Below, piece after piece: positions 8,567 through 19,452 of a stretch of 64,000 bases of DNA. The first letter of the stretch is position 1. The number at the start of each line of letters is the position of its first letter. The notes under the pieces are model-generated. The model saw nothing but the letters and a program-made list of their open reading frames with translations, had not been told where the DNA came from and did not search any database. The stretch is from Bradyrhizobium sp. Ce-3 (GTDB taxonomy: Bacteria; Pseudomonadota; Alphaproteobacteria; Rhizobiales; Xanthobacteraceae): contig NZ_BQUV01000011.1 in NCBI RefSeq assembly GCF_022835695.1, positions 186,001-250,000 of the forward strand, given 5' to 3'. The position numbers and the translations under genes are program-made.

Positions 8567-9829
8567 TCAAGCCAGCTCGTCGGCCGCATCCCTGATCGCG
8601 GCGTAGATTTCTTCCATATCCGCCTCTGTCACGCAGTAAGGCGGCATGACGTAGATCGTGTTGCCGAGCGGCCGCAGCAGCAGGTTGCGGCGGGCGAAGA
8701 TCGCTTGAAGCTTCGGGCCGATGCCGGCGAGGTAGCCGGCATCGCTCGCCTTTAGATCGAGCGCGGTGATGGTGCCGGTGCGACGGACGTTCTCGAAGCG
8801 CGCGTCGGCGCGGAATGGCGCGATCATGCGCTCCTGCATCATAGCGACCTGGACCACGCGCTCGCCCGCGCCGTGCTGCCAGAGTTCGAGGTTTGCCCTT
8901 GCGGCGGCGCAGGCGACCGGGTTCGCCGTGTAGGAACTGGAATGGAAGAACATCCGCGAGCGATCGCTGGAATAATGCGCGTCGTAGATCTCGGCACGAC
9001 ACAGCGTCACCGCGAGCGGCAGCGATCCGCCGGTGAGCCCCTTCGAATAGCAGGCGATATCGGGTGTGACGTCCGCCTGCTCGCACGCGAACAGGGAGCC
9101 GGTGCGGCCCCAACCGGTCATCACCTCGTCGGCAATGAACAGCACGCCACATGCCGCACAGATACGCTGCATCTCCTTCAGCACCCAGGGCGGATACATC
9201 AGCATCCCGCCGGCGCCCAGGATCAGCGGCTCGACGATGAACGCCGCTGCGGTCTCACTCCTGCAGGCGGCCTCGAGCGCATCGAGCGTCGCCTGCTCGT
9301 GACCCGCCGCAGGAAACGGGATCGACGCGACGTCGAACAGCAGCGGCTCGTAGGCCTTGTTGAACACGCCGCGGGCGCCGACCGACATCGTCCCCACGGT
9401 GTCGCCATGGTAGGAGTGCTCCATCACGATGATGCGCGTGCGCGGCACGCCGATATTGTGCCAATAGCCGAGCGCCATCTTCAGCGCCACTTCGACGCTG
9501 GTCGAGCCGGAATCGGAGAAGAACACGTAGTCGAGGCCACGGGGTGCCAGCTTCAACAGCTGCGCGGCAACCGCTTCGGCCGGATCGTGGGTATGGCCGG
9601 CAAAGATGATCTGGTTGAGCTGTTCCGCCTGCTCCTGGATCGCGCGCACGATATGCGGATGGCAATGGCCGTGGGTCACGACCCACCACGACGCGATCGC
9701 ATCGATGATCCGGCGATCATCCGCGGTGTAGAGATAGGCGCCCTCGCCGCGCACGATCCGCGTCATCTCGCCGTGCAGTGCGTGCTGGGTGAACGGGTGC
9801 CAGATCGGCGATTTCCGGGCGGATGTCAT
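8567..9829 (-). CDS. bioA: adenosylmethionine-8-amino-7-oxononanoate aminotransferase BioA
   Basis: 420 aa. This PLP-dependent class III aminotransferase converts 7-keto-8-aminopelargonate (KAPA) to 7,8-diaminopelargonate (DAPA) using SAM as amino donor. Recognisable are the WHPFTQ N-terminus, the [13 protein letters not shown] segment, the [10 protein letters not shown] segment and the PLP lysine in [10 protein letters not shown] (Lys263). The ATG at 9829 overlaps the bioD stop as ATGA; a longer N-terminus would only be read through bioD sequence. It is the last gene of bioBFDA and so is expected to be co-transcribed from the BioR-controlled bioB promoter. Confidence 0.96.
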   Translation of the reverse strand: MTSARKSPIWHPFTQHALHGEMTRIVRGEGAYLYTADDRRIIDAIASWWVVTHGHCHPHIVRAIQEQAEQLNQIIFAGHTHDPAEAVAAQLLKLAPRGLDYVFFSDSGSTSVEVALKMALGYWHNIGVPRTRIIVMEHSYHGDTVGTMSVGARGVFNKAYEPLLFDVASIPFPAAGHEQATLDALEAACRSETAAAFIVEPLILGAGGMLMYPPWVLKEMQRICAACGVLFIADEVMTGWGRTGSLFACEQADVTPDIACYSKGLTGGSLPLAVTLCRAEIYDAHYSSDRSRMFFHSSSYTANPVACAAARANLELWQHGAGERVVQVAMMQERMIAPFRADARFENVRRTGTITALDLKASDAGYLAGIGPKLQAIFARRNLLLRPLGNTIYVMPPYCVTEADMEEIYAAIRDAADELA

Positions 9830-10458
9830 GGCTCGAAATCGCCGCGCTGGAACGACGCCTGGAACGCGGCCTGCAACGTCTCTGCCGCAAGCGGCGCAAG
9901 CGGGGGCAACCGGCCGAGCCGGCGCACCTGCCCGATCTCGCAGATGGCGCGCTCGCTCTCGGCATTGCTCTCGCCGATGAACGCGACCCCGATGATGTCG
10001 ATCCGGCGCTTGCGCAGCGCCTCGACCGACAGCAGCGAGTGGTTGATGGTGCCGAGCGCCGTGCGGGCGCACAGCACCACAGGAAGCCGCCAGCGCTCGA
10101 AGATATCGATGTAGAGCGTGGTGTCGTTGAGCGGCACCATCAGGCCGCCGGCGCCTTCGATCACCAGCGGGCGGCCTGCCGTGTCGGGCACGTCGAGCGC
10201 GGCAGGTTCGATGCGTACACCGTCAATCGCGGCGGACTGATGCGGCGACGTCGGCGTGCGCAGGCGATAGCGCTCGGGCACGATGCGATCGGCGGAGAGT
10301 CCGCCGAGCCGCGCCACCAGCTGGGCATCGGTCTCTTCCTCGAGGCCGGACTGAACCGGCTTCCAGTAGCTCGCGCCGAGGAAACCGGCGAGGCCCGCGG
10401 AGAAGATCGTCTTGCCGATCCCGGTATCGGTGCCGGTCACCACGATCCGGCTGCTCAT
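9826..10458 (-). CDS. bioD: dethiobiotin synthetase BioD
   Basis: 210 aa. An ATP-dependent carboxylase that closes the ureido ring of 7,8-diaminopelargonate to dethiobiotin. The P-loop [11 protein letters not shown] lies at residues about 6-16, followed by [15 protein letters not shown] with the substrate-binding Lys, and [10 protein letters not shown] further on. I chose the ATG at 10458 because it overlaps the bioF stop as ATGA, matching the overlap at its own 3' end with bioA. A start three codons upstream is possible. Confidence 0.95.
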   Translation of the reverse strand: MSSRIVVTGTDTGIGKTIFSAGLAGFLGASYWKPVQSGLEEETDAQLVARLGGLSADRIVPERYRLRTPTSPHQSAAIDGVRIEPAALDVPDTAGRPLVIEGAGGLMVPLNDTTLYIDIFERWRLPVVLCARTALGTINHSLLSVEALRKRRIDIIGVAFIGESNAESERAICEIGQVRRLGRLPPLAPLAAETLQAAFQASFQRGDFEP

Positions 10459-11609
10459 TGCGACCAACCCTGCGTCTCCGCGACGAGCGCATCGAGCAGC
10501 GCGCGCACGTCGTGCTCGCTGACATTGAGGGTCAATGCGATGCGCAGCCGTGCGGTGCCCGCCGGCACGGTCGGCGGCCTGATGCCTCTGACGTCGAAGC
10601 CCCGCGCCTGCAGCGCCGTCGCGAGCCGCATTGCGCGCGCATTGTCGCCGACGATATAGGGCACGATCTGCGAGTGCGACGGACTGCGCCAGCCGCGCCG
10701 ATCGAACTCGCGATGCGTGAACGCGACCAGGCTCGCGAGACGTTGCTGACGCTCGGGCTCATCTTGCAGGATCAAGAGCGCCTCACGCACGGCGACGGCC
10801 ACAAGCGGCGACGGCGCGGTGGCGAAGATGAACGGGCGGCAGCGATTGACCATGAAATCGCGCAGCACGGTCGACGCCGTCACCAGCGCGCCGGCGGCGC
10901 CCAGCGCCTTGCCGCAGGTGTGCACGATCACGAGGTTCTCGCGCCCTTCATAGGGCGCGGTCAGGCCGCGTCCCTGCTCGCCATAGACGCCGGTGCCGTG
11001 CGCCTCGTCCACCATCAGGAACGCATCGTGCCGCTCAGCGATGGCGACGAGCTCGTCGAGCGGCGCAACGTCGCCATCCATGCTGTAGACGCTTTCGACC
11101 ACGATCCAGACCCGGCCCTTGCCACCCTCGGCGCGCCAGCCGCGAATGGTATCTTCGACCGATTGCGGATCGTTGTGGACGTTGAACCGGAACTCGGCCC
11201 GGCCGGCCCGCGCGCCTTCATGGATGCTGGCATGCACCAGCGCATCGAGCACCAGCAGGTCGCCGCGCTGCGGCAAGGTGGTCAGTACGGCGAAATTGGC
11301 GACGTAGCCGCCGCCGAAGAACAGCGCGGTCTCGGCGTGGAAGAACGCGGCGGCTTCAGCCTCGAGCCGTTCATGCTCCTCGCAATTGCCGCGCAGGAGC
11401 CGCGACCCGCCGGCGCCGATCGGCGTGCCAGCCTCAATCGCGGCCGAGACGGCATTCTTGATGCGCGGCGCGCTCGCCAGCGCCAGATAATCGTTCGAGA
11501 CGAAATCGATGCCCGCGCGCGGCTTGAGACCGCGCAGCCGATCGTCCTTGCTCAGGGCGTGCAAGGCCGCGGCGTAATCAGCGGCGTTGGCCGCATGGAT
11601 TGCGCTCAT
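10455..11609 (-). CDS. bioF: 8-amino-7-oxononanoate synthase BioF
   Basis: 384 aa. A PLP-dependent alpha-oxoamine synthase condensing pimeloyl-ACP or -CoA with L-alanine to 8-amino-7-oxononanoate. Motifs are [33 protein letters not shown] and the PLP-lysine motif VHTCGKALG (Lys234). The length and motifs match BioF more closely than KBL or ALAS. The gene lies 66 nt after bioB and overlaps bioD by ATGA. No bioC, bioH or bioZ pimelate-synthesis gene is present in this window, so the acyl precursor pathway must be encoded elsewhere. Confidence 0.95.
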   Translation of the reverse strand: MSAIHAANAADYAAALHALSKDDRLRGLKPRAGIDFVSNDYLALASAPRIKNAVSAAIEAGTPIGAGGSRLLRGNCEEHERLEAEAAAFFHAETALFFGGGYVANFAVLTTLPQRGDLLVLDALVHASIHEGARAGRAEFRFNVHNDPQSVEDTIRGWRAEGGKGRVWIVVESVYSMDGDVAPLDELVAIAERHDAFLMVDEAHGTGVYGEQGRGLTAPYEGRENLVIVHTCGKALGAAGALVTASTVLRDFMVNRCRPFIFATAPSPLVAVAVREALLILQDEPERQQRLASLVAFTHREFDRRGWRSPSHSQIVPYIVGDNARAMRLATALQARGFDVRGIRPPTVPAGTARLRIALTLNVSEHDVRALLDALVAETQGWSQ

Positions 11610-11675
11610 GCTTCTCTCTCGGAAAGATGGTTGGCCGCGCGGCGAATGACGCCGCGCGCTCGCGATGGATTGCGT

Positions 11676-12671
11676 TCAGGCGAGGCGGGATGTGATGCCG
11701 AGCCGATCCAAGAGATCGGCGTCGCGATCGCGCTGCGGGTTCTTGGTGGTGAGCAGCACATCGCCGATGAAAATCGAATTGGCGCCGGCGAGGAAGCACA
11801 GCGCCTGCAGCTCGTCGGTCATGTACTGCCGCCCAGCCGACAGCCGCACCACGCTGTTCGGCATCAGGATCCGCGCGGTCGCGACCAGCCGCGCCAGCGC
11901 GATCGGATCGGGCCGCTCCGCGGTGTCGTTGACCGGCACACCCTTGACCTCGTTCCAGAGGTTGATCGGCACGCTCTCCGGATGGCTCGGCAGATTGGCG
12001 AGCAGCACCAGCATGCCGAGCCGGTCCTCGACCTGCTCACCCATGCCGATGATGCCGCCGCAGCAGACCTTGATGCCGGCGTCGCGCACATGCGCCAGCG
12101 TGTCGATGCGGTCCTGCAAGGTGCGGGTGGTGATGATCTTGTCGTAGAACTCCGGCGAGGTATCGACATTGTGGTTGTAGAAATCGAGCCCGGCGTCGGA
12201 CAGCCGTTCGGCCTGGTCAGGCGTCAGCATGCCGAGCGTGACGCAGGTCTCCATGCCGAGCCCCTTCACCGCGCTGACCATGTCGCAGACCTGGTCGAGA
12301 TCGCGGTCCTTGGGACTGCGCCAGGCGGCGGCCATGCAGAAGCGGCTTGCGCCGGCGTCCTTGGCGCGCTGGGCCACCGCGACCACTTCGTCCCGCGGCA
12401 TCAGGCGGGTGGCCTTCAGGCCGGTGTCGTAATGCGCGCTCTGGGAGCAGTAGCCGCAGTCTTCCGGGCAGCCGCCGGTCTTGATGCTGAGCAGGCTCGC
12501 GGTTTCAACGTGGTTCGGATTGAAGTTGGCGCGGTGGATGCCCTGCGCCTGGAACATCAGGTCCGCGAACGGCAGATTGTAGAGTGCCTCGGCTTCGGCA
12601 CGCTCCCAGTGCTTGCGGAGCGGTGCGTTGCCGCTTCTGCCGGTCCGTTCGATCTCGACGACATCAACCAT
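11676..12671 (-). CDS. bioB: biotin synthase BioB
   Basis: 331 aa radical SAM enzyme that inserts sulfur into dethiobiotin. The radical SAM cluster motif [13 protein letters not shown] supplies Cys68, Cys72 and Cys75. Also visible are the [17 protein letters not shown] lead-in, [12 protein letters not shown], and the R-containing RVRD-like segment near [16 protein letters not shown]. It is the promoter-proximal gene of bioBFDA. The region immediately upstream carries an inverted repeat of BioR boxes, so transcription is predicted to be repressed when biotin is plentiful (known for BioR in other Rhizobiales, inferred here). Confidence 0.97.
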   Translation of the reverse strand: MVDVVEIERTGRSGNAPLRKHWERAEAEALYNLPFADLMFQAQGIHRANFNPNHVETASLLSIKTGGCPEDCGYCSQSAHYDTGLKATRLMPRDEVVAVAQRAKDAGASRFCMAAAWRSPKDRDLDQVCDMVSAVKGLGMETCVTLGMLTPDQAERLSDAGLDFYNHNVDTSPEFYDKIITTRTLQDRIDTLAHVRDAGIKVCCGGIIGMGEQVEDRLGMLVLLANLPSHPESVPINLWNEVKGVPVNDTAERPDPIALARLVATARILMPNSVVRLSAGRQYMTDELQALCFLAGANSIFIGDVLLTTKNPQRDRDADLLDRLGITSRLA

Positions 12672-12696
12672 CGGGCTTGCCTTCTCGTTTGCGATG

Positions 12697-12729
12697 GATC
12701 ATAGATAATCTGATATATTATCTATGATC
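12697..12729. promoter_or_regulatory. double BioR operator upstream of bioB
   Basis: A perfect 13-nt inverted repeat (GATCATAGATAAT at 12697-12709 and its reverse complement at 12717-12729) with a 7-nt spacer, starting 26 nt upstream of the bioB start. Each arm holds a 9/10 match to the alphaproteobacterial BioR box TTATAGATAA (TCATAGATAA and its complement). The two boxes are about 19 bp apart centre to centre. BioR binding is inferred from the adjacent GntR gene and the box sequence. Confidence 0.8.
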
Positions 12730-12781
12730 GTGGGCTTAGAATGATGCTAGCTGAGGCCACTCAAGAGCGCACCCGTTTTTA

Positions 12782-12799
12782 TGATAGATAATCTATGAT
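12782..12799. promoter_or_regulatory. BioR box overlapping the bioR start codon
   Basis: TGATAGATAA (12782-12791, 9/10 to the BioR box) lies inside the palindrome ATAGAT-A-ATCTAT (12784-12796), which runs into the bioR ATG at 12795. This position suggests autorepression, and also explains the absence of a Shine-Dalgarno sequence at this start. Confidence 0.7.
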
Positions 12800-13433
12800 G
12801 GACGACGGTGAGAACACGACGACTGCCGGACGCATCGCCGAGGCGATCGGCGAGCGCATCATCAGCGGCGCGTTGTCGCCGGACGCCCCGCTCCGGCAGG
12901 ATCATGTTGCGCGGGAATTCCATTCCAGCCACGTCCCGGTGCGCGAGGCATTCAGGCAATTGGAGGCGCAGCACCTCGTCGTCGCCGTGCCCCGGCGCGG
13001 GGTGCGGGTCGCGCCGCTCGACACCAAGTCGGTGAAGGAGATCGCCGAGATGCGCGCCGCGCTCGAGGTGGTCGCGCTGCGCAACGCGGCGCCGAAATTC
13101 ACGTCGGCCCATCTGGCACGGATCGAGGTCGCGTTGATCGAAGGCGACAATGCCGAGACGGTGCAGGATTTCGAGCTGGCCAATCGCGCCTTCCATCATG
13201 CGCTGGTGGCACCCTGCGCGATGCCGCGGCTGCTCGCCAGTCTCGATGGCCTGCAGCTGGCCAATTCGCGATTGGTGTTCGCGATGGCGCGCAACGCCGG
13301 CTGGCGGCCGCGGCCGAGCCAGGATCATCGCGTGATCCTGCAGGCGCTGCGCGGGCGCAACATCGAGCAGGCGTGCAGCCTGCTGGCGCGGCACATTCAG
13401 ACGATCGAGCGGCTCGCGCTGCCCGCGGCCTGA
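12795..13433 (+). CDS. bioR: GntR-family biotin regulator BioR
   Basis: 212 aa. An N-terminal GntR winged helix (QDHVAREFHSSHVPVREAFRQL, residues about 37-58) and a C-terminal FCD helical effector domain place it in the FadR subfamily. It is divergent from bioB with BioR-type boxes between them, which is the genomic arrangement of BioR in Agrobacterium, Brucella and other Rhizobiales. It probably represses bioBFDA and itself. The start is ATG at 12795 or the next ATG at 12798; there is no ribosome-binding site, so a leaderless or near-leaderless transcript is possible. Confidence 0.9.
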   Translation: MMDDGENTTTAGRIAEAIGERIISGALSPDAPLRQDHVAREFHSSHVPVREAFRQLEAQHLVVAVPRRGVRVAPLDTKSVKEIAEMRAALEVVALRNAAPKFTSAHLARIEVALIEGDNAETVQDFELANRAFHHALVAPCAMPRLLASLDGLQLANSRLVFAMARNAGWRPRPSQDHRVILQALRGRNIEQACSLLARHIQTIERLALPAA

Positions 13434-13548
13434 CCGAAATCTGCGATCCGCTCCACGTTAGTTTTTCTCGCACCATGGGCGAGTTCTTGAAGATTGTCCG
13501 GCTCGCAACCGAGCGATAGGTTCACTCCGAACCGGAGACGCGGGCAAC

Positions 13549-13974
13549 ATGGTGGACGACATGAAGACGCGAGCGGGCCAGTGCCATTGCGGCGCGGTGC
13601 GCTTCGAGGTGACGCTCAGCGACGGTTTCAATTCGATTCGCCGCTGCACCTGCTCCTATTGCCGGATGCGCGGTGCCGTCGTTGCCATGGCTGAAATGGG
13701 CGGGATCAGGTTCCTGCAAGGCGAGGACGTGTTGACGAGCTACCGCTTCCATACCGGATCAGCGCAGCACTTCTTCTGCTCTCGCTGCGGAATATACACG
13801 CATCATCAACGGCGATCCGACCAGAGTCTCTATGCCGTCAACGTGGCGTGCCTCGACGGGATCAGCCCGTTCGATTTCCCCGAGGTACCTGTGATGGACG
13901 GCGTCAATCACACCAACGACACCGGCAGGCCGACGCGTCGCGCCGGCATGCTGCGCTTCATCTCGACCGACTAG
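13549..13974 (+). CDS. GFA-family zinc-binding protein
   Basis: 141 aa. Zinc-cysteine pattern: QCHCGAVRFE (Cys12, Cys14), CTCSYCRM (Cys33, Cys35, Cys38) and FFCSRCGIYTHH near residues 82-93, the full ligand set of the glutathione-dependent formaldehyde-activating (GFA/CENP-V) fold. Members bind Zn and, in the founding enzyme, promote S-hydroxymethylglutathione formation; most homologues have unknown substrates. The start at 13549 has GGAG 11 nt upstream; Met5 (13561) is an alternative. Not in an operon. A palindromic repeat element begins at its stop codon. Confidence 0.88.
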   Translation: MVDDMKTRAGQCHCGAVRFEVTLSDGFNSIRRCTCSYCRMRGAVVAMAEMGGIRFLQGEDVLTSYRFHTGSAQHFFCSRCGIYTHHQRRSDQSLYAVNVACLDGISPFDFPEVPVMDGVNHTNDTGRPTRRAGMLRFISTD

Positions 13975-14075
13975 AGCATTTTTGGTTCTGATTGAATCAG
14001 AACCAAAGCTCTAGATTCTTGTTCTGGCGCGTTTTCTTGACGTGAACCGGTGTCCACTTCGCCCGAAAACGCTCT
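13973..14075. repeat. dispersed intergenic palindromic element (family A)
   Basis: Begins with a hairpin whose arms are TGGTTCTGA and TCAGAACCA and continues into a second unit (14029-14075) bounded by GCGTTTTC and GAAAACGC. The second unit is repeated at 54563-54609 with 42 of 47 positions identical, so this is a dispersed element. It may also serve as a bidirectional terminator between the GFA and GreA-like genes. Confidence 0.75.
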
Positions 14076-14145
14076 CACGATCGCCGTCAGCGACACGCAA
14101 GCGCGACACGATCGGGGTGAACCATCATCGCGCTTGCGCGCGAAG

Positions 14146-14628
14146 CTAGGCGATCGCGACGATCTCCAGCTCCTGGTCGCCCGCGCCCGCGACGTCGCCC
14201 ACGGCCTTGCCCATCAGCGACCTCGCCACCGGCGAGACGAAGGAAATCGAGCCGGCCTTCGGATCGGCCTCGTCCTCGCCGACGATGCGATAGGTCTGCA
14301 CCCGCCCGTCGGCGCGGCTGAAGGTCACGGTGCTGCCGAACGCCACGGCTTCGGTCGAGGCAGGATCGGGAACCACCTGCGCGGTGCGGAGCCGTTCCGT
14401 CAGATAGCGCGTGTCGCGCAACGGAACTGCCGATTGCCGCCGCCGTTCGTTGACGTCGTCGAGCTGCTGCGCGGCCTCATACGCCGCGCGCGCCTCCTGG
14501 AGCTGGCGCTCCAGCGCCTGGCGTCCCGCCTCGGTCACCAGATTGGCATGCGGCGATATCGGCCGATCCGGCAACAGCGTTTCTGACGCGGTCTCGGCAC
14601 TCTCTTCCTTGGTGAAGGCAACACTCAA
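14146..14628 (-). CDS. GreA/GreB-family transcription elongation factor-like protein
   Basis: 160 aa with a TTG start at 14628, chosen because GGAG lies 8 nt upstream and because the resulting length fits the family (about 158). The N-terminal half is a charged coiled coil (RQALERQLQEARAAYEAAQQ), followed by the C-terminal FKBP-like GreA domain with GSTVTFSRADGRVQTYRIVGEDEAD and SFVSPVARSLMGKAVGD. GreA/GreB rescue backtracked RNA polymerase by inserting acidic coiled-coil tip residues; here the tip reads QLDDVNERRR. Whether it has cleavage activity or is a Gre-like paralogue is unresolved. It stands alone. Confidence 0.85.
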   Translation of the reverse strand: MSVAFTKEESAETASETLLPDRPISPHANLVTEAGRQALERQLQEARAAYEAAQQLDDVNERRRQSAVPLRDTRYLTERLRTAQVVPDPASTEAVAFGSTVTFSRADGRVQTYRIVGEDEADPKAGSISFVSPVARSLMGKAVGDVAGAGDQELEIVAIA

Positions 14629-14696
14629 TCCGGAACTCCATCGATCTGGCCGGCAGTATAGCTCCGCCGCACCCGGCCCGCTAATGCGCGATGGGA

Positions 14697-17600
14697 TTAG
14701 TGCGATGCCGGCTGTTCCGCCTTGCCCCGACGACCGAAGCGGTTCTTTACACCCTCGCGCCAACCCTGGAAGGTGACGAACAGCATCGGCACCAGGAAGA
14801 TGCCGATCGAGCTTGCGGCGAGCATGCCGCCGAACACCGCGGTGCCGACCGCGCGGCGGCTGATCTCCGCGGCGCCGGTCGCGACCACCAGCGGCACCAG
14901 GCCGAGGATGAAGGCAATCGAGGTCATCATGACGGCACGGAAGCGCATTTGCGCGCCCATCGTCGCGGCCTCGGCGATCGGCCGGCCGGCCTCGCGCTGC
15001 TCCTTGGCGAATTCGACGATCAGGATACCGTTCTTGGCGGCGAGCGCGATCAGCACCACGAGGCCGATCTGACCGTAGAGATCGAGATTGAGGCCCGCGA
15101 GCTTGATCGCGAGATAGGAGCCGAACACGCCGACCGTGACCGACAGCAGCACCGGAATCGGAATGGTCCAGCTCTCATACAGCGCCACCAGGAACAGATA
15201 GGCAAACAGCACCGCGAGCGCGAGGATGATGCCGGTCTGGCCGGAGGCCGCCTGCTCCTGATAGGCGGTGCCGGTCCATTCGTAGGAATAGCCCGCAGGC
15301 AGCGTCGACTTCGAGAGATCGGCCATCGTCGCGATCGCGGTACCCGACGACACGCCCGCCGCCGGGCTGCCATTGATGGTGACCGAACGATAATTGTTGT
15401 AGCGCGTGATGACTTGCGGCCCCGTCACGATCCGCAACGACGCGATCGAGCGGATCGGCACCATCTCGCCGCCGGTGTTGCGCACATAGATCTGCCAGAT
15501 GTCGGGGATGTCGCGCCGGTTGGCCGCATCGCCCTGCACGTTGACCTGCCAGGTGCGGCCGAACAGGTTGAAATTGTTGACGTAGATGCCGCCGAGCGTG
15601 GCCTGCAGCGCGGTGAACACGTCGGCCATGTTGAGGCCGAGCGCCTGCGCCTTGGCGCGGTCGATATCGAGAAAGACCGACGGGTTGGTCGCGGTGAAGG
15701 TCGAGAACACGCGAGCCAGATTTGGATTGCGGTTGGCCGCGCCGATCAGCCCGCCCATCACGCTGCTCAGCGAAGCCGGATCCTGCCCTTCCAGCGCCTC
15801 GAGCTGATACTCGAAACCGCCGGACGTCGACAGCCCGATGATCGGCGGCAGGTTGAACGGCAGCACCGAGGCCTGACGGATCTGCGATCCGCCGACGAAG
15901 GTCTGCCCGATCGCGGCCTGCACCGATTCGGTGGTGGCCTTGCGGTCGGCGAACGCCTTCATGCGCGCCACCATGAAGGCGGAGTTCGGCTCACTGGCAC
16001 CGTCGAGCAGCGAGAAGCCGATGATCGACAGCACGTGGTCGACCGCCGGGTTCTTCTTCAGCAGCGCCTCGACCTGCTTGGTGACCTCGCTGGTGCGCGC
16101 CACCGAGGCGCCGTCGGGCAATTGCACCGCGATGAAGAACGCGCCCTGGTCCTCCTCGGGCAGGAAGCCGGTCGGCGTGATCTTCGACACCCCGAACACC
16201 GCGCCGGCAAACACCAGCACCGCGACCAGCGACAGCATGGCGACGCGGACCAGCCGCTGCACCACGCCGGCATAGCGGTCGCGCACCCAGTCGATGCTGC
16301 CGAGCACCCGTCCCATGATGCCGCGCCTCGGCCCGCCGTGGCGCAGAAACACCGCGCACAGCGCCGGCGACAAGGTCAGCGCATTCAGCGCCGAGATCAC
16401 CATGGCGGCGCTGATCGTGACCGCGAACTGGCGGAACAGCGTGCCTGATATGCCGGGGATGAACGCGATCGGCACGAACACCGACAGCAGCACCAGCGAG
16501 ATCGCGATGATCGGCGCCGTGATCTGCGCCATCGCCTTCTTGGTGGCGTCGGCCGGCGACAGCTCCGGCTCCTCCTCCATGACGCGCTCGACGTTCTCGA
16601 CCACGACGATGGCGTCGTCGACCACGATGCCGATCGCAAGCACCATCGCCAGCAGCGAGACCGTGTTGGCGGAATAACCGAGCGCCAGCAGCACCGCGAA
16701 GGCGCCGATCAGGCTGACCGGAACCGCGACCGCCGGGATCACCGTCGCGCGCAGATTGCCGAGGAACAGGAACACCACGATCACGACGAGCACGAAAGCC
16801 TCGCCGAGCGTCTTCATCACCTCCTTGATCGTATCGGAGACGAAGGTCGTGGAGTCGTACTGCACGAGGTAGGTCAGCCCCGGCGGAAACCGCTCGGACA
16901 GCCGCGCCAGCGTGGCCTGCACGGCCTTGGCCGTGGTCACCGCGTTGGCGCCGGGCGCCAGATAGATGCCCATCGGCACGCCGGGATTGCCGTCGATCCG
17001 CGATTCAGAATCCGAGTTCTGCGCCCCGATCTCGACGGTTGCGACATCCCTGATCCGCAGCACCGATCCGTCCGGATTGGCCCGCAGCACGATGTCGCCG
17101 AACTGCTTGGATGTCGTCAGGCGCCCTTGCGTCTGCACGTTGAACTGGAACTGCTGGTCGTTGCTGATCGGACGCGCGCCGATGCGGCCGACCGGCGCCT
17201 GCACGCTCTGGGCACGGATCGCGGCGATCACGTCCGAAGGCGCCAGATTGAGGCTGGTGAGACGCTGGGTGTCGAACCAGATCCGCATCGAGTAGTTCAG
17301 CTTGGCGAACAGCGAGGCCTGGCCGACACCGGGCGTGCGCGAGATCGCGTCCAGCACGTTGATGATGGCGTAGTTGGTGATGAACAGCGGGTCCTGCTCG
17401 CCGCTCTTGCTGTACAGCACGATGAACTGCAGCACGGCCGAGGATTTCTTCTGCACGGTCAGGCCCTGCGCCTGCACCTCGGTCGGCAATTGCGCCAGCG
17501 CGCTCTGCACGCGGTTGTTGACGTTGACGGTGTTGATGTCCGGATCGGTGCCGAGTGCGAACGAGACCGTCAGCGTGTAGCTGCCGTCGTTGCCGCTGGT

Positions 17601-17843
17601 CGACTTCATGTAGAGCATCTTGTCGACGCCGACGACCTGCGCCTCCAGCGGCTGGGCGACGCTCGATTCGACGACTTCTGCCGACGCGCCGGGAAACACC
17701 GCGGAGACCGTGACCTGCGGCGGCACGATATCCGGAAACTGGGCGACCGGAATCTGCATCAGCGCCAGCGCGCCCGCGATCGTGATCACGAACGCGATGA
17801 CGATCGCAAGCCGCGGACGATCGACGAAGACAGCTGAAATCAT
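14697..17843 (-). CDS. RND efflux transporter permease (HAE1/AcrB type)
   Basis: 1048 aa, the AcrB/MexB length. Starts [20 protein letters not shown] with TM1, then the two large periplasmic loops and twelve TMs. TM4 carries [19 protein letters not shown] with the paired proton-relay Asp residues. [17 protein letters not shown] and [22 protein letters not shown] are further family motifs. It exports hydrophobic or amphipathic compounds from the periplasm using proton motive force. The gene overlaps the adaptor gene by ATGA. No outer-membrane factor lies in the window, so a TolC-like protein from elsewhere must complete the pump. No dedicated TetR regulator adjoins. Confidence 0.95.
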   Translation of the reverse strand: MISAVFVDRPRLAIVIAFVITIAGALALMQIPVAQFPDIVPPQVTVSAVFPGASAEVVESSVAQPLEAQVVGVDKMLYMKSTSGNDGSYTLTVSFALGTDPDINTVNVNNRVQSALAQLPTEVQAQGLTVQKKSSAVLQFIVLYSKSGEQDPLFITNYAIINVLDAISRTPGVGQASLFAKLNYSMRIWFDTQRLTSLNLAPSDVIAAIRAQSVQAPVGRIGARPISNDQQFQFNVQTQGRLTTSKQFGDIVLRANPDGSVLRIRDVATVEIGAQNSDSESRIDGNPGVPMGIYLAPGANAVTTAKAVQATLARLSERFPPGLTYLVQYDSTTFVSDTIKEVMKTLGEAFVLVVIVVFLFLGNLRATVIPAVAVPVSLIGAFAVLLALGYSANTVSLLAMVLAIGIVVDDAIVVVENVERVMEEEPELSPADATKKAMAQITAPIIAISLVLLSVFVPIAFIPGISGTLFRQFAVTISAAMVISALNALTLSPALCAVFLRHGGPRRGIMGRVLGSIDWVRDRYAGVVQRLVRVAMLSLVAVLVFAGAVFGVSKITPTGFLPEEDQGAFFIAVQLPDGASVARTSEVTKQVEALLKKNPAVDHVLSIIGFSLLDGASEPNSAFMVARMKAFADRKATTESVQAAIGQTFVGGSQIRQASVLPFNLPPIIGLSTSGGFEYQLEALEGQDPASLSSVMGGLIGAANRNPNLARVFSTFTATNPSVFLDIDRAKAQALGLNMADVFTALQATLGGIYVNNFNLFGRTWQVNVQGDAANRRDIPDIWQIYVRNTGGEMVPIRSIASLRIVTGPQVITRYNNYRSVTINGSPAAGVSSGTAIATMADLSKSTLPAGYSYEWTGTAYQEQAASGQTGIILALAVLFAYLFLVALYESWTIPIPVLLSVTVGVFGSYLAIKLAGLNLDLYGQIGLVVLIALAAKNGILIVEFAKEQREAGRPIAEAATMGAQMRFRAVMMTSIAFILGLVPLVVATGAAEISRRAVGTAVFGGMLAASSIGIFLVPMLFVTFQGWREGVKNRFGRRGKAEQPASH

Positions 17844-19111
17844 GGGTTATTGCCCGTCGATTTCGCGGGGCTGCCGGCGCTGCCGTCCGCCGAGACCTTC
17901 ATGCTCGACTGGATCAGCGCGCTAACAGGTCCCGGCGCCACCACCTCGCCCGGCTTGACCTTCTGCAGTCCCTCGACGACCACCTTGTCGCCGAGCGCGA
18001 TGCCGCTCGTCACCGCCGCAATCGTTGCGGTCGATTGCCCAAGCTGGATCCGCCTTTGCTCGGCCTTGTTGTCCGCGCCGACGACGTAGACGTACTCGCC
18101 CTGCTGGTCGGACAGCACCGCCGAGCGCGGGATCGCCAGCACCTCGACCGGCTGCACGCCTTCCAGCAGCACGGTCACGAACTCATTGTCGGTCAGCTCG
18201 CGGATCGCGCCGCCGGCTGCGACGGACGTGTACGTTGCCGGGTTGGGAATGGTGCCGCGCAAGGAGATGGTGTCGGTATTCTGTGCGATCGTGTTGTTGA
18301 CGAAATTCAGCTCGCCGGTCTTCTCGTAGAGCCGGCCGTCCGTCAGGCGCAACCGGATGATGACGGCCTTGAAGCCGCCGCGCGTCGCATAGCGGTCGCG
18401 CAGATTGAGCGCCTCGCGCACCGGCACCGGGAAAGTGACGTACATCGGGTCCTGGCTGACGATGGTCGTCAGGGTACCCGAGCTCGGCGTCACGACGTTG
18501 CCTTCGGTGACCGCCGTGCGTCCGATCCTGCCGTCGATCGGCGAGTGGATCATGGTGTAATCGAGATTGATCTGGGAGAGGTCGACCTGCGCCTGCGCGG
18601 CCTGCACCTGGGCCTCGAGGCTCTGCTGGTTGGCGACGGCGGCGTCGACGCTCGACTGCTGGCCGGCCGGACCACCGAGCAGCGATTTGGCGCGGTCGGT
18701 GGTCAGCTTGGCGTTGACCAGCGTCGCCTGCAACTGGGCGACCTGCGCCTTCTTCGATGCAAGATCGGCCTCGAACGGGCCGCGCTCGAGTTGATACAGC
18801 AGATCGCCGGCCTTGACCTCGGAGCCTTCGACGAAGTTCCGCTTGTCCAGGAACGCCGTGACGCGCGCCACCACGTTGACGCGGTTGGGCGCCTCGATGC
18901 GTCCGAGAAATTCATTGGTTTCGGTGATCGGCCGCTTCACCGCCTCGAACACGCCCACGGCAGGAGGCCCGGGCGGTCCCGCCTGGGCATGGGCCGCCGA
19001 AACGCCGGCAACCGCCAATCCCGCCGAGACCAGAAGCCTTGCTGATACAAGAAGCCTTGCTGATACCAGAAGCCTTGCCAATCCACCGAGCATTGGTTCC
19101 GTACCACTCAT
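17840..19111 (-). CDS. RND efflux periplasmic adaptor (HlyD/MFP family)
   Basis: About 423 aa from the ATG at 19111; an ATG at 19093 is also possible. The signal peptide contains a three-fold ARLLVS repeat before [11 protein letters not shown]. Then follow the lipoyl-like hairpin ([22 protein letters not shown]), a long coiled coil ([20 protein letters not shown]), the second half-lipoyl segment and the beta-barrel region ending in [20 protein letters not shown]. It links the RND permease to an outer-membrane channel. It is translationally coupled to the permease. No lipobox Cys is evident, so it is probably soluble in the periplasm and not a lipoprotein. Confidence 0.93.
   Translation of the reverse strand: MSGTEPMLGGLARLLVSARLLVSARLLVSAGLAVAGVSAAHAQAGPPGPPAVGVFEAVKRPITETNEFLGRIEAPNRVNVVARVTAFLDKRNFVEGSEVKAGDLLYQLERGPFEADLASKKAQVAQLQATLVNAKLTTDRAKSLLGGPAGQQSSVDAAVANQQSLEAQVQAAQAQVDLSQINLDYTMIHSPIDGRIGRTAVTEGNVVTPSSGTLTTIVSQDPMYVTFPVPVREALNLRDRYATRGGFKAVIIRLRLTDGRLYEKTGELNFVNNTIAQNTDTISLRGTIPNPATYTSVAAGGAIRELTDNEFVTVLLEGVQPVEVLAIPRSAVLSDQQGEYVYVVGADNKAEQRRIQLGQSTATIAAVTSGIALGDKVVVEGLQKVKPGEVVAPGPVSALIQSSMKVSADGSAGSPAKSTGNNP
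19029..19082 (-). repeat. triple 18-bp tandem repeat in adaptor signal peptide
   Basis: Three consecutive 18-bp units (first unit 19029-19046, second 19047-19064, third 19065-19082), near identical, in frame, each coding ARLLVS-like residues of the signal-peptide hydrophobic core. The second unit differs from the first by one base, and the third by two near its end. Confidence 0.85.
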
Positions 19112-19452
19112 GCTGTCCAACCCTTCGGCTACCAACAAGCTCTACGAGACGGATATGATGTCGAGTTCCCTCAGACCGGGAAGGTCAGGATGGGCAAGGT
19201 GCGTTGCAGGAGATCATAACGCGGCCAATCCGACAATCCTGTAACCCGATCGCCGCGTTCCGCTGATCCCGCCAATGATCGGCAGCCTCGAGCAGCGTCG
19301 CGACACTGTAATGCCGCAGCGATCGCGGCCGCGCAGTCCGGCTGGACGCACGCCGCGAATGCCGGAAGCTCCCGTCAATGTGATGCACGCAGGCGCTACC
19401 TCGGCATGGTCGAGGTCGGAGCTTGGTGCCTGCACGGCTGGGGCAGTACCGC
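19112..19452. other. intergenic region between adaptor and hydrolase genes
   Basis: About 340 bp. It must contain the promoter of the RND operon. Short frames on both strands here are Arg/Pro-rich and lack ribosome-binding sites, so I call no gene. No repeat or clear operator was recognised. Confidence 0.5.
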
